DNA from: Sporodiniella umbellata | Lineage: Eukaryota > Mucoromycota > Mucoromycetes > Mucorales > Rhizopodaceae | Direction of reading: 5' to 3' | DNA: 64,000 nt | NCBI GenBank assembly: GCA_025677835.1 | Contig: JAIXMR010000095.1 | Span: forward strand, 45,438 to 109,437 | In this document: in pieces, positions 21,281 through 34,635 of the stretch | Layout of the letters: every line of letters begins with the position of its first letter | Numbering within the stretch: position 1 is the stretch's first letter | Made by a program: the position numbers and the translations under genes | The notes under the pieces: generated by a model | What the model was told of the DNA's origin: nothing | Database searches by the model: none | What the model saw: only the letters and a program-made list of their open reading frames with translations

Positions 21281-21869
21281 TCTGGATTCTCTTTGTAAGC
21301 GTAGAAAAATAATAAAGAAAGTAAAAAGGGAAATTTTTCTATTTCAAAAAAAGTAATGTTTTTTGTATTATTTTATCTCAACGAATTAAATCTCACACAA
21401 AGATAATAATTCATTTCCCTACTCTACAGACATAGTGTTGCTACCCCCTTTGCCTTTTCGTGTTTTGTTTTCAAGTCAGCAAACTAGAGCGCCTTATATA
21501 GCTATTTGGCCTTTTACAGCCGGTCCTTCTTGTACCTGGCCCATTTTATGTACGGATAACTCTGATTAGGCAATGTTACACAACACACTCAGACCCTCCT
21601 GCCTACATCAAAAAGAAGGAGTACGTTGTTTAGCTGTCGTAGCAAGCCTTGATATACCTCTCTTACATAGTATAGAATAGGCCCTAAGAAAGAAGCTCAT
21701 GAAATGAAAAAGAACAAAACCCAATAAACGGAATCGATACTTGGAACTCCAAACGTTTCTTACTTTTTTTTATAATCGAAAACTCGTGTGTTTTGTCTAT
21801 ATATTTTTTTTAATAATCGTCTCTTTTCTTTTTCCTTTTTTTTTTTTTTTTTTGCTTTACGTACAAAGG
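21281..21869. promoter_or_regulatory. Shared upstream region of SEC17 and the FHIP gene
   Basis: The two start codons are 589 nt apart and divergent. The segment near 21470-21560 is less AT-rich than its surroundings and includes a TATATAG near 21497. A poly-T tract lies just before the FHIP ATG. Confidence 0.5.
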
Positions 21870-24682
21870 ATGGATTATTTCGCAAAGTTTAAGAACCGTA
21901 TTGCACCACCGAAGGTTCAACCAACCAGTGCAATGCAACTGGCTAAATTTCACGATTGTTGGGAATACGTTCATGTAAGTTAAATATCTAGTAGAATGCC
22001 ATCTACCTTGTTTTTTCGTAAAAATATTTATACAATTCACTCAAGATGTTTGAATGCTCCTCCCACTTCCATCCCATCTCTCTCTCTCTCTCTTTTTTTT
22101 TCTTTTAGGGCATATTCGAAACCGATGACCGAAAGAGCAATATGCATGTTCAACAAACTGAGATACCAGCAAAACTGAGACAAATGGTAGATTTGTTAGT
22201 GGATGAGGAAGCTCGACAGGAGGACAATACACCGGGCGTCTGCATGGAACACATCATAAAGTACAATATCTTGCAATACATTGTGAATGTAGCCGAGCGA
22301 GCAGATTTTCCAATTGGCTTTCGTGGAGAGGCTATTCGGCTCATTGCAAGTATGGTAGATTTGCTTGATGATCGGTTTTTAGTACATAACGCGGTTCATA
22401 AGCCAACCATCAAACTACTAAGGTTCTGTGTGCTGGACGATCACCAGAGCGAACTCTACAGCGACGACCTGGTCGATTTGATGTATATCATTTGCTCCAA
22501 AATTCATGGATTCCCAGCCCTTCTTAACATCTTCTTTCATGACAAACACTGGCTTACCACACCTCAAAAAAACATTGATATCGAGAATGAACAACAGAAA
22601 CAGCCCGAATATGAATTTCTTTTGTTCACCTACTTGCTTCGATTTGTCCATCGTGAAGGGCGTTCTGGCGACTTTGCTCGTACCGGACTTCTTTTCTTAA
22701 TGGAGATGGCTGTGGATGGTTTGGGCGATTTTATCCTAGGCTCAGATTTTTCTACCATTATGGCAGCCGGCCTAGGCGCTCTTTACTCCCAACTACCTCG
22801 AAAATTGATTGTGAAAGACGAAGAGGACACAATTCAGTCAAATCCGACCACCTTTATCCTGGGCGAGAACGCAACAGACACACACCCCTCTCTTCAGTTT
22901 CCTTTGGGTATTGGGATGCAATACTCTAGTTCAGCAGAGTTCAAGTTCCAGCTCGACTCTTTTCTCAAACTACTCGAGTTTTGTCAGGATGTGTTGATGC
23001 GATGCCCTAACGGGGATATCTGCATGGGCCTGTTGAATAGCGTACGTACCATCTTTCTAGAGAATATCCTGTACCCTTCCATTCTCGAATGCTCTGATAC
23101 AGACGGTTCTTCTGTGGCTGTCATTAGCTATATCGACTTGATACTACAAACTGTTCAACAAAACGATCTTTCGCGTATCGTTGTAGGTTATCTGATGGAT
23201 GAAGAAGACGACGCTACCGAAAAGAGCCACACAGCCGACGTCAGCCATTTCACACTCAAGGATCTGATCTTTAGCCGGCTTGAGTCCAACTCCCAAACAG
23301 CGGTGATTGCCACCCTCCGGCTTTTAAAAACGCTGATCAATCATCATTGCCGTTATGGGCTTCGTTTACTTTCGGTATATCCTGAAAGTAAGAAGCCAAC
23401 GACGGTATCACACCATCTGCGGGAGGTCGAGCTCTATTTTTCCTTGATTCTTGCTATTGATGCTACGCACGCCAAAGACATTCTGAGCCATGGTTACGAG
23501 GATTATCTCCGAGATCTGGAGGTGACGATTGACCGGGATGGGTGCTATCAGCACACCAAACAGTCTGATAACTGCGGAAGAGTGGAACAGGCAACGATGA
23601 AGGCCCGCAGACGGCGCAGTTTCAAGTATGGGCAGCGTTACGAAGACACAGACCATGATTGTCAGCCGAGCCTGGTGACCCAACGACCGCTTTTTAGACA
23701 TCGTATCCGTTCTTCAGACCGGCTCCTACAGATTCTATTGAGCCTCCTGAGCCACTTTTTTACACAGTCGACCGAACTCAATTTGGCACTGACGGGCGTC
23801 GTCACCTCCCTCGCGCTCTGTCCCTACCGCAGTCTTGAAGGATGGATCTCGTTCAGCGAAAGTGATCAGACGAGTCCAGACGATGTGCTGGTGTTCAATC
23901 CAGAAGCAGAGCCCACGCTTACACCCAAAATTCGTAGCCAGGACATCTATGCTCATTTTGAATCCACGCCTCCAGTGGATGAGGATGATGATGAAGACGA
24001 CCGTAGTATCGATTTTGGCGCCGAACGAGAATCAGCCAAGGTGACACGGCCTACTTTTTTCAAATCTTACCCTACCTTCTTTACCTTACTGCGTACGCTG
24101 ACACAGCAAGTCGGCTATTATCGATCTGAAATACCCACGTTTGAAACCATGCTCGAAGATCGGCGTAAGGCCTTGATTACGGGTGAAGTGTCCTTTATCG
24201 ACCGAAAAAAAACGCGCCATGCTCCGCCACCACAGCCCGTGGCGCCCAGTGCCCGAAGACCCTCCGTGCTTCGAGTACCTGTCTTGGCCGATACGCCAGC
24301 CCTCACCCCTTCTTCTTCTTCCACATCCACTCTCGGTCCTGCCCAGATTGATATGGGGGCAGTCATGAACAACCCTGCATCTCCTCTTGCACTTCATATC
24401 CGTAAAACAACCGCCATGCGTATCCAGCCTCTCTTTCCCTCTCACTTTGTCAACGAACGGGATGAACCCATCCTTGACCTTGATGATGAGGATGAACATA
24501 CCTTTGCTCCCAAAACGGGTGTGGATCCTTCAAAAGCCAAAAAGAGTCACGACAAAAGCACAGAAATCACCATTCATATGCTGCTCAATAACGTCGTCAT
24601 TCTTGAAGAAAGTATCAAGGAACTCGTAGCTTTGATCCAGGTCAGAAGAAGCTTAGGTGTAGATGAAGTAGCCTATGTTTAA
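21870..24682 (+). CDS. FHIP (RAI16-like), Hook/dynein adaptor subunit
   Basis: Exon 1 (21870-21974) and exon 2 (22109-24682) join in phase 0 to 892 residues. FHIP is part of the FTS-Hook-FHIP complex, which links early endosomes to dynein; in Aspergillus it is FhipA. The N-terminal half follows the RAI16-like family: FHDCWEYVHGIF, MEHIIKYNILQYIVNVAERADFPIGFRGEAIRLI, DDLVDLMYIICSKI, LLFTYLLRFVHREGRSGDFARTGLLFLMEM. Helical-repeat sequence continues to about residue 700. A Pro/Ser-rich linker and a conserved C-terminal helix (HMLLNNVVILEESIKELVALIQVRRSLG) follow. The whole is nearly intronless, unlike its neighbours. Hook and FTS partners are not in this window. Confidence 0.88.
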
Positions 24683-25649
24683 AAAAAAGCCTCAATAATA
24701 AATCTATTTTCATTCCATCATTTGAAGCTTACGATTCAGGATATAAATTGCTCTTCTCTTTGCTTTCTATTTAATCTGGCTGTTACAAAAACGATCTTGG
24801 ATTTCAAATAGCATTGTATCACCGTTTGGACTTTAATCCCACTAGCAATCGCTCTTTCTGAAAAACTGGTTGGCTCTATTTCTACCAGGGTGGTTTTTAG
24901 AAAACGTTGATTGGCTAAAGAGTCAAAAAAAAAAAAAAAAAAAAAAAAAACGACTGCCTCAAAGGGTGAATCCATAAAAATTCCTGTCAAATTCGAATCC
25001 TTTAAGGTTCAATAGACAGATTTCATTAAACCCTGAGTACAAAACCTTCTTTTTGGAATATAGTCATCTTGACCCTACTCTTCATCTTACTTTCGTAAGC
25101 TTCTGTTTAACGTACTCAACCCAAGCTTTAAAAGATACAAAGAGAAAAGAAAAGGAAATTTTACATGTGCTGTTGCCCAACCTCCCCTCTTTCGTTTCAA
25201 ACTATCTCTTGCTTTTTCCTTGGGCTGACTTGTACTACACCACAGCTTTTTCTCTTTTGAGCCAATGCAAAACCAATAGGGAGCTTTCCCTATCAACATA
25301 GGTTTAAAGTGTAATAATAGGTAATAGGGTAACCAAAAAGCTTCCGATGGATAAGGTTTTAATTTGCTACCTTATGTCATCGAAATAAGCTGTGCCAAAA
25401 CATCCATCTGATAATAAACAATCGGAACTATCTGTTTAGCATAAACTAATTTTTATTGGCCAAAAAACACAATAGGGTTGAAAGCCTGAATCTCTATAAA
25501 AAAATTATATATTCTATAGGCGCAGCTTTTCCTTTCATTCTATATCTGTTCTTTTTTTTTTTTAGGCTTCTTTTCCTTTGGGTTTTTATTTGCTTTAGAA
25601 ATCTTTTTTCTTTGCTTTTTTTTTTTTTTTTACTCTTTCTAATAATCCA
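24683..25649. other. Intergenic region with one weak minus-strand ORF
   Basis: On the minus strand a frame at 24736-24990 ends in about 60 residues of balanced composition (SLANQRFLKTTLVEIEPTSF onwards). It is preceded by a poly-T tract that could be the end of an intron (CTCTTTAG). I could not find a convincing first exon or a family, so it is not called as a gene. The rest is promoter-like DNA before the formin start. Confidence 0.45.
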
Positions 25650-28600
25650 ATGGAAGGGATATTTGAAAAGATCAGTAAAAACAAAAACAAATCTAAAAGG
25701 TCAATGAGCTCTGTCTCAGCACCCAAAAAACAAGGTGTAAGACGTATGCTTAGTATGAAAAATAAGCCGAGTTGTAAGCTAATTTTATGCATTTTTATCT
25801 AAAAAAAAAAAAAACTAATTGGTTACACATAGTATCTGAAAGACACATTGTTACAAATAATGCAACGTTTGAACTGGGTGCAGCCGAAATTCATTTTGCT
25901 CAGGATAGAGGAATACCTTCGGAAAAAGAAGTGGATAATCTGTTCAACGATTTACTGGTACAATTCTAAATACTGTTTGCGTTTCGGCAACACTGAGCCA
26001 TCGTTTTATAGGAACGCCGCGGTATTCACGATCCTAGAATTAGACACAACATGGTCAATTGGGGTCATGAAAAGAAATGGCTCATGTTGAACCAAGAGCT
26101 TCAGGCTGAACTGTTAGTCTCCGGAGTAAAGCCCAGCAAGATAAAGAAGATGAACATTGAACCCAAACAGCCACACACCAGCCGCAGTAGCCTAGACGAG
26201 TTGCAGCCACAAAAATCATTCTCTACACCCAATCGACTCATCGATCGACCTCACGCCATTATCACTACCCCTTCAGGTCTGTCTGCTGCTACTGGCAGCT
26301 CGCCTCGATCGCCCACCAAATCTATCAGCTTATTACCCAGTCGGTCGTTGGAGCAAGACCCCAATTCGCCTGGCTTTTTCATTCGTAAATTTTTAGACCC
26401 CAATTTGCGATCGGTCACCATTTCTGTCGCTGCTAGACTTGAAGTTTCTCTCAGAACGCGTTCTATTGATTGGGTATCTGAATTCATTCAATTAAAAGGG
26501 TTTCATGTGCTTTCTTATGCGCTGGATTACTTAAACCATACTACGGAATACAGAAAAGACGTTGCTCTGGAACTCGAAGTTGAAATAGTCAAATCTATCA
26601 AGGCCATTGTCAATACTAAGCTGGGCCAAAAAGAAGTCATGGATCACCCCGAATACATATATACCGTTGTTTTCTCTATCTTGTGTCCTCAATGGCAGAC
26701 AAAGAAAACTGTATGCGAACTCTTGGTGTTCTTGTGTTACTCAAATGGTTATGAACATGTACTTCGAGGATTCGAAATCTTGAGGAAATTTAAACACGAT
26801 GTAGGGCTTTTTGACTCTTGGATGAAAGATTTCGAAGCTGTTTTGAATGATGGTGGACGTCAAATCATTTGGACTTCTTTGATCGAATATACTGTAAATC
26901 AATTACCACCTCATTGATCTGTACTTACCTCGTCTCTCTCCCCCTCTTTTTTTTTATATATAGCTTTCTAATATGCTTTTAGTAAACGCTTTAATCAAGA
27001 TACCCTCTAATGTGAACGATCGTGTTTATATGGGAAATCAATTTAACGCATCAGGATTACAGTCGATTCTTCCAAAACTTAAATTACTTGACAACGACTA
27101 TCTAAAAATTCAAATTGATGCATGTAGAGAAACGTTAGAATCAGACTTGGATGAAGCCTTTAGCGAAGATGCTTCTCTCTCTTCAGATACCTCTCAGCCA
27201 GGCGAACTTTTTGAAAGAATCATAGAGGGCCTAACAGATTCGCCTCGGGCAGGCGAACAGCTTTTGTTTATACTAAAGTATCTGTTATGGATCCATGGCG
27301 ATGCTGACACAAAGTAGATTAAAATATCAATAGGCTATAGGTAAACTAATTAATTTTCTTTTTCTTAAACAGGTACTATTATTATCGTATGATACATACT
27401 ATTATTCAACAGATTGTCATGGACAGAAGAGGGCGCGAAAACACAGAGAGCTTTTCATCAACATTTGGTGTTGCTGTAGGCACATTGATTCAAGGCTATC
27501 GAGAAATAGATCGTTTAAGAGGAGTAGATCTTGAACTGGAAGAGCTTAAAAAATCGTATCAATCACTTTTATCTGAGAAAGACCAACTTACCACGGAAAT
27601 TGCTAAACTAAGAATCTTGCCAGAGCAATTAGAGCTTGAAGACATTAATAGACGCATGGGGGAACTGAAGGATGAAAACGATTCTTTAAGAGATTTGTTA
27701 AAAACTTCTAAAGAAACCATAGCTATGCTACAAGCCAAAGAAACAAAATCATCTCTAGTGAAACCTCAAGGTTTAGTTATAGTAAGTCCTGTTTATTTAT
27801 GTGTATACATATAAGTACTTGACAATTTTTAGAACTCTCCTTCAAAATCTCAAGGAAAATTTAGCAAAGGAATGAAAAATTCGGGAAGCTTGGTTTTTGG
27901 TAACTTGCTATCGCCTCTTTTCAGTAAAAAAACGGCTGGAAGTAAAGACAAAAAAATATCAGTAGATACACATTACACTGACTCTGGTAATCGAAAAATT
28001 GATGAAAGAGTATATTTACACCTTGGTTTTTACTCATATGCAAATGCACTTATCGTAGAAAACTCGCTAAACAGAGGCTCTATTTCATCCTACGATTCTC
28101 TCGAAAAGACTGAAACGTTTTCAACTCCAGTCTCTCCTTCTATAGAAATCAACCAACTACCAGTAGCACTTAGCCCAGTTGAATTACCTGGCCCTCCACC
28201 CCCTCCACCTCCACCTCCGCCTCCACCTACATTATTTCCGTCAAAAAGTATCAGCTTACGTAAGTTTTACTTCATGCTGAGTAAAACTTGTATATATATA
28301 TACCTGTATATTAACATCAAACTTTATAGCCGTACCGGCAGTACCTCCTATATTTCCTATATCATCAGAGTTTATAAATGCTACTGGAATGCCTCCTCCA
28401 CCTCCACCTCCACCTCCACCCCCTGCGCCTGGTCATGGTAAGTGTGAAGTATTCCAAAAAAAAAAAAAAAAAAAAAAAAAGTTTCAAGTAAAAATGACCA
28501 ATATATCATACATACAGTACCCCCACTACCCATCTCAAGTATATCAGCTCCAACCCCAACTAGTAAAATACCATCTCCACCTGAAAAGCCTCTTCGTAAT

Positions 28601-30306
28601 GAGCTACATATATATCCCCAGATTAAGCTCAAAAACTTGCAATGGCAAAAATTGGATAGTAAGAATACGGAGCAAACAGTGTGGGATACAAAAGATGATC
28701 GTCATGGTTTAGAAGAAAAATTGCTGGATCGTGGTGTATTTACTACGCTTGAATCTTTATTTGTAGCTAGAGAAAATAACTTTTTAGAAAAAAAGCTTCA
28801 GTGCAAAAAAGCTGTGGAGGAAAATGACTCGATTAAATTCTTGACTACTGAAAAGAATAGAAATATCAGTAAGCTTTTTTTTTTTTTTTTTTGAAACTAA
28901 GAAAAAATCCCTTAAAGAGCAAGGAGCTCTAACAGTATATATAAAAAGATATAGCCATCCTGCCTCAGATAAGACACCTTGGCACTTATAAAGAAACCAA
29001 AAGACATATATTGGCTATGGATGACAAACTATGTACAGAAACGTTTTTAATCAATTTGCTGTCGTATATTCCAAGCAAAGAAGACGATACCAAACTGATG
29101 CAAAAGTATATTGATATGTCTGATCAAGAGGAATTTTCAAAACTTGATCTTCCAGAGCAATTCACTGTTGAGATGATGAGAATCTTTCGTTACGAGACAC
29201 GGCTAAAATATATGTTGTTCAGAGTTCAATTTTGGGAACGTTTTGATAGACTCAAGAGTAGCCTAGCTACTGTACTCCAAGCATGCAACTCTCTACAGGC
29301 CTCAGAACCTTTAAAAGAGCTATTTTCAATTATTCTAATATTAGGCAACTATATGAATTCAAAAAGTTTTCAAGGTGGCGCTTATGGATTTAAAGTTTCA
29401 AGTATCAATAAGGTATATGAAAAAGCGATGTTTTGCTTTTTTTTTTTTTTTTTACCAACTTTAAACTATAGCTAGTTGATACTAGAGCAAGTAATAATTC
29501 TCGTCTAACTTTACTTCATGTGCTGGCTGGGGTTGTACGCAAACAATTCCCCAATGTTTTGGCTTTTGTAGATGATCTTAAAGATGTTCCTAAGGCAGCT
29601 GGTAGTAAGTATTCTATTTTTTTTGTAGGATTGTCTTTAATTAATTTATTAATACATAACAGTCATGGCCAGCGTCTCCGATATTGCTCAGGAATATACC
29701 GATATGCGTCAAGGGTTGAAACAATTGGGTATAGAATTAGACACTTACTGGAAAGAAAACAACGAAGAGCAAGATCGATTCTTTAGTATAATGAGCGATT
29801 ATCGTAATTCTGTTTTGGAGCGGTTTGAAGAGATTGAAACACTTTATATTAATATGGATGTAAAATGGAAAAGTGTAATGACGTTTTACGGAGAAAATCC
29901 TCAGTCAATGCGCCCAGATGAGTTTTTCAGAATTTTTGCGCAATTTTTACACAGTTGGAATCAATGCGCTCTAGAGGAGCTCAAACACCACCAAAACAAA
30001 GAAAGAGAGAGAAAGAGACAGGAAGAAACGGAGGAAAGACAAAGAATAAAAGAGCTTGTTAAGGCAAACTCTGATACAAAAGAAGGCCCCTTGGTAGACG
30101 ATTTGCTAGCTAAGCTTCGATCTGGTGAATCTTTGACAAAAAGAAGAAAAACCCGCATACACAAGGCAACAAGGCCTACAAAGCCGCAGAAAAAGAGAGA
30201 AAGCAGATCTTCATTTATTCGAAGAGATAGTGTAGCCTCCATGGTCTCTTCAGTGCCTTCCATATCCGCTGAAGATCTTCTAAGAAGTCTTCAAGAAAAT
30301 GAATAG
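25650..30306 (+). CDS. Formin (GBD/FH3-FH1-FH2-DAD)
   Basis: Eleven exons (25650-25773, 25833-25957, 26012-26893, 26964-27313, 27373-27781, 27833-28259, 28330-28437, 28518-28868, 28955-29412, 29472-29604, 29663-30306) join to 1336 residues. Formins nucleate and elongate unbranched actin for cables and the cytokinetic ring under Rho-GTPase control. A GTPase-binding/FH3 region covers about 65-500 (DRGIPSEKEVDNLFNDLL, MVNWGHEKKWLML). A coiled coil lies at about 520-620. FH1 has two polyproline runs (about 746-758 and 790-800), each followed by an intron. FH2 spans about 840-1240 (KLKNLQWQKLD, LPEQFTVEMMRIFRYETRLK, ILGNYMNSKSFQGGAYGFKVSS, RASNNSRLTLLHVL). A DAD-like motif sits at about 1267-1288 (VDDLLAKLRSGESLTKRRK). 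The layout is that of an autoinhibited Bni1/SepA/Diaphanous-type formin; which fungal subfamily is not resolved. Confidence 0.94.
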
Positions 30307-30826
30307 AGCACAATCAGTCAAAAAAAACAAGAAAAAAAAAGTTATAGATATACCCCAATTCATATTCCATGTTATATAGAATTCATTTTCTTTTTACAAA
30401 CTAATATTTCAAATCTTAATAAAATAGTCTATTGACTTTTTAAATGCTAAGTTACAAAAACCAAAGCTTTCAGTACATTTTTTTCTGTAACAGAAATAGC
30501 TTAGTTTCTTTATATCCTAGAACTTTGTTCAGCAAGATGCAACAATGGTTACTTAACAATAATGGTAAATACCTGTCTATAGTACATATGCTTCTAGTAA
30601 GTCCCGCTAATGATGATTCAAGCGTTGCGATATAGTTAGATATTTACGGCATTTTCATATAGATTGCTAAAACATTGATATTACAAAATCTTTAAATATA
30701 AATTAAAGAAGGTGATCCTGATTGCTTTTATGTACAACAGGGTGTTGATCATGTGAGTACTCTAGTCTTTTTAACGTTTGAATCTCCGATTTTTATTTGA
30801 CTTTTTTCTGCATTTTTGTTTGAGGA
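30307..30826. other. Intergenic region between formin and the LAA2-like gene
   Basis: No gene is supported. It is AT-rich, with possible polyadenylation signals (AATAAA-like) after the formin stop. Confidence 0.6.
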
Positions 30827-32620
30827 ATGTCGGATAGAACAGAAGGTATTGACTGCTAAGACTCTAACGTTCAGACGAACCAAAGCAAAGACTTTTAAAA
30901 AACATGTTGTGTGCTTAAACCTCATCTTTTAGAAAATAGTAGCTTTGTTGATCCCGAAGTACGGGAGATTGATACCCTAGATGAAGAAAAAGAGATCAGC
31001 CTAGATGTTACTCCAGAGGCAACCTTGAATAAGGAAGAGGGCGGTTTTGAAAGTCTTGAGCCGAGTAGATTGAAGAAGGAAAATCCAAGTGATCCCCCCA
31101 ACGAAACAAATAGTGCCGAAGCAAATAACAACAAAACAGATTTTGTGTCTTTTGATTATCCGAGCACAGACTCAACCAAAGACGATTTCAACAAATTTGA
31201 AGACTTTAGTGATGACGGTTTTGACGATGGATTTGTTAATGCAAACAACAATGACGACGATTTTGGAGATTTCGATGACTTTGAGGAAACAAACGATTTT
31301 CCACAGGACTTTAATACGCCAAATAACAATGAAAACGAAGGTCCCGAAAAAGACCAACCGTCCACACCTACAGAAGCAGACATTTATGTATGACAACTTT
31401 ATAGCGTGTATTTACCCTATACTTAATTTATACTTTTCAGGTGGAAGCACTAGAAAAAAATCCTGACGAAATACCCAAATTTATTGAAGGTTATTTCAAC
31501 CGTCTGTGGTCCAGCACTTCCACTGAAAATACCAATGCCTCTTTTATGGAAAAAAACGAAAATCCCAAAAACATTCTAAACACAGCCTGCAGGTAGTAGC
31601 ATAAACAAAATCGCCTATTTTGACAGAAACTCAATGGTATAATTTAAATTAGTTTTGATCTGTGGGATAAACTTTCTCGAGATACGGTTTTCCACAACCC
31701 TGTAACTGGGGCTGTTGGACCATTTCAGTGGACAAGGTCGGAAGCTAACAAAGCCTATTTGAATGCATTGGGAGTTACTATCACTAGCGAAGAGGTATGT
31801 ATACGTGCTTTTGAAAAAAAAAAAAAAAAAAAAAAAACTAAATATACAAACATTGGCCATAGAAAAAGTTTTCTTTGACACGCACACGATCACCTCATCT
31901 GGCAAAAAAGCGACAAACAATTAACTCAGACGGAAAGCCTTTAAGTACATCACCCACAGCATCATCGCCTTTGTCTATAAGTCCAACACAGACTCATACA
32001 AGATCTGCATCTGCAACCGACGGTTTATTATCTATCTCATCAAAAGCAGAAGAAGAGAAAAATGAAACAAAGGAAGTTGATCAAGATTTGGAACTTGATA
32101 TAGATATTGCAAGAGCCTATTGTGAACTCACAGAAGGTAATTTGGGCCCCGTTGTATCAACCCTTCAATTATGCAACTAATGCATTCTGTTCACTTCTTG
32201 GCAACCAAAATAGAAACCATCCGAATATTTCCGGACGTCAAACTAAATGCAATGGTAACAGAGCTTACTCGACTTCAAAAACAAGCAGGAGAATATCTTG
32301 AACACCTTTTAGACCAAAGAGAGCAGCTGTTAATGGATGCAGAAACATATAACGATTTGATCAGTTGTATTGTTGGACAAGCACAAAGACTAAGAGAGCA
32401 AAATCCAGGCAAGGACTCTAGTCCGGCTATGGTATCCAAAAAAAAAAAGGCAGGAAATAGCTCTTTTTCAAGTATAATGAGGCGTAAAACAACGAGCCAT
32501 AATACACAGAGTGTGTCCATGGGCGGAGGAGTAGTTGGAGTTCAACATCCAACACCATCACCCAATACTACACTCAAAAAGACAACAACGTCTGCTGCAG
32601 AAAGCAGAAGGTCTTTATAG
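30827..32620 (+). CDS. LAA2/aftiphilin-type clathrin-AP-1 accessory protein
   Basis: Exons 30827-30845, 30933-31387, 31441-31592, 31653-31794, 31863-32136 and 32214-32620 give 482 residues. The N-terminal third is acidic and disordered with repeated Asp-Phe/Gly-Asp-Phe motifs (FEDFSDDGFDDGF, DDDFGDFDDFEE). Such motifs bind the gamma-ear of AP-1 and GGA adaptors. The middle resembles the aftiphilin clathrin-binding box (FDLWDKLSRDTVFHNPVTG, then WTRSEANKAYLNALGV). The C-terminal part is a helical region (LTRLQKQAGEYLEHLLDQRE, LLMDAETYNDLISCIVGQAQ). Yeast Laa2 has this order and recruits Laa1 and AP-1 at the trans-Golgi. The first exon of 19 nt and the last intron acceptor (AATAG before 32214) are predictions. 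An unspliced reading of the last intron gives an early stop. Confidence 0.78.
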
Positions 32621-32815
32621 ATTTTTTTTTTGTACAGAAATACCATTATTATTATGCTTTTATTGTTACACTTTTTGTAGCACCTTTTAATATATAAAAA
32701 AATTATTAAGTACTCTCACCAGCATACATTATGTTTTTTCTTTATTATTTGTTTACAAGACAAAGTAATATACAATATATACTTAGACATCGATTTTTAA
32801 TTTTTTTCAGGTCCT

Positions 32816-33986
32816 CTAGTCGCATTTTTTCAGCACTGAAAGTGATAAAGGTGAAGCTTGAAAATCGTTTTTAAGCGTATCCTTCCTGAACTCAACCAAG
32901 TAGTCAGATATTTCAGCTTCACTTCTTATACCTAAGCTAGGTCCTATATACTTTATGACGCCTGCTAGTCCTTGTTCTAAATTACAAGCATAGCGCTCAG
33001 CAAGTGGACTCCCGTCATCTGTGAAATATTAAACATCTTTAGGTAAAGAGCACAGGCTTTTTATAGTTAGCTTACTGGTAGTTAGCAATTTAGGACAGGC
33101 TTGCAATATCTCTACTTTAGCGTTAGCCAACACTAAACTTTCAAGCTCAAATCTAATATTGGGAAGCTGCCCTTTGTCTTTTGAAAAGGAACTTGCTACA
33201 AATAAAAGGTTTAGTTATACGTTCGAAATGTTATAAGATTCACTTACAGCATGTTATCACACGATAGCATAACGAGTCTTTATTCTTAGGTGGCTAAAAA
33301 AAAACAGGTTGGTATTTTGCAACGTGTTTGATTTGCTTACAACAAAAGCGTTTTCAACAAATTGAATAATTCCTCCTGTTTTTGTAACACGTATAGCTTC
33401 TTTGATGGCAATTGGCCATTCTTCTGCTTGAAGAGCATAAACAAAAAACCTCATGTGAACAAAATCAAAAGTGCCGTCTTTGTAAGGTAGCCCTTGAACT
33501 ACGTTACCATGATCGTACTTTAAATTAGGAAACCTCTTAACTACATCAGGGGCATCTATGATATCGCAACCTTGATAGGAGCACTTTGGATATTCAGAAC
33601 TCATATCTGCCATCCATGCGCCCGATCCGCATCCTATATCTAAAACCGACACTCCGTGTTCAAAATTTAAAGATTTCTTTACACTGGACAATATGTTTCT
33701 TTTGTTTGCTTTCTAGTGTTAGAAGACGAATACTTCTAGTTATCTATAAGTTTTTACCCTTGAAATAGCTCTTTAAAAATGAAATGTTGCTATTAAATAC
33801 ATAGCTGTGTTATGACATAGATAATTTGATTATTGTACTCTTTACTTTTGTTAATCTATCATGCTCTTTTGCGTCTTTGGGCAACCAGTAAGTAGAAGCC
33901 TCTTCGTTGTGAAATTCGCGGTTTGTAGTTAGCGAATCTGGACTAATGTCTCTCTTGAATTCTGTGTTTAAAGGTTCTACGTTCAT
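32816..33986 (-). CDS. SAM-dependent methyltransferase
   Basis: Six exons (33986-33846, 33789-33758, 33698-33341, 33293-33248, 33195-33076, 33018-32816) give 299 residues. The N-terminus EHDRLTKQHFIFKELFQGN is typical of a large fungal class-I methyltransferase family. Motif I is VLDIGCGSGAW, followed by the acidic loop (CDIIDAP), GNVVQGLPYKDGTFDFVHMRF and the post-motif GGIIQFVEN. The substrate cannot be read from sequence; relatives include LaeA-like regulators and small-molecule methyltransferases. Six exons in 1.2 kb is dense for this window. The acceptor of exon 3 (AAAAG before 33698) was chosen because it alone keeps the frame and gives the usual Gly-Asn. Confidence 0.88.
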
Positions 33987-34635
33987 CGAGCGGGTTTGTT
34001 ATAGCGGTTTGGTGTATTTTAAGATTTTGGAAAAGAAACTCGATTTTTAGTCTGTAATAAGAAAAAAAAGGGAAAAAAACAACAACTAATGTTAGCCTTA
34101 TAAAGACAAAAAAATTGTACAAGCTTAAGACAAGTTTCAATTTTTTTCCAAGTTACGGATAGTAAGATGACTATTGTTCTTTAGTAATACAATACAATTT
34201 GTAATACATTATACTACATGATCCATACTGTCAACTAAATTTAATGGTTTACACACTGTTAACCAAACGCCAATAAACGTAGAATGTTTGTTTTTTCATT
34301 TTTCAAATCTCTTTATATTCTTGAGGGCTTGATTTTTTCTTTCTTTCGCATTTGACAAATAGTTCACAATAACCTTAAATATTCCTTTGTATCGCAATAC
34401 ACTTTTTAAGAGAGTATCGTTCATGTGAATACCTATACATACGTTTTTAGTGTTTTAGTTTATTAAACTGTTCTATTAGTTTAAGGTATTTTTAGTATAT
34501 TAGCTTGTCTCTGCACAACTAGCAGGCGATTTTGTTTTTCATAACCACTAACCAGCACAGTCGGAATTTGAAATTCTCTAGTATAGATCAAATGTTTTAT
34601 CATGAATCTTCATTTTAAACAGACAATTGATCTAA
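33987..34635. other. AT-rich divergent intergenic region
   Basis: It lies between the methyltransferase start and the start of the acidic orphan, transcribed apart from each other. No gene or specific site is recognised. Confidence 0.55.

Noticed and set aside
24086..24499. Minus-strand frame opposite FHIP
   Set aside because: Shadow of the long plus-strand exon, with Gly/Arg bias and no motifs.
28008..28056. Possible extra intron in formin exon 6 (GTATAT...CGTAG)
   Set aside because: Removing these 49 nt shifts the frame and gives a stop before FH1, so the segment is kept as coding.
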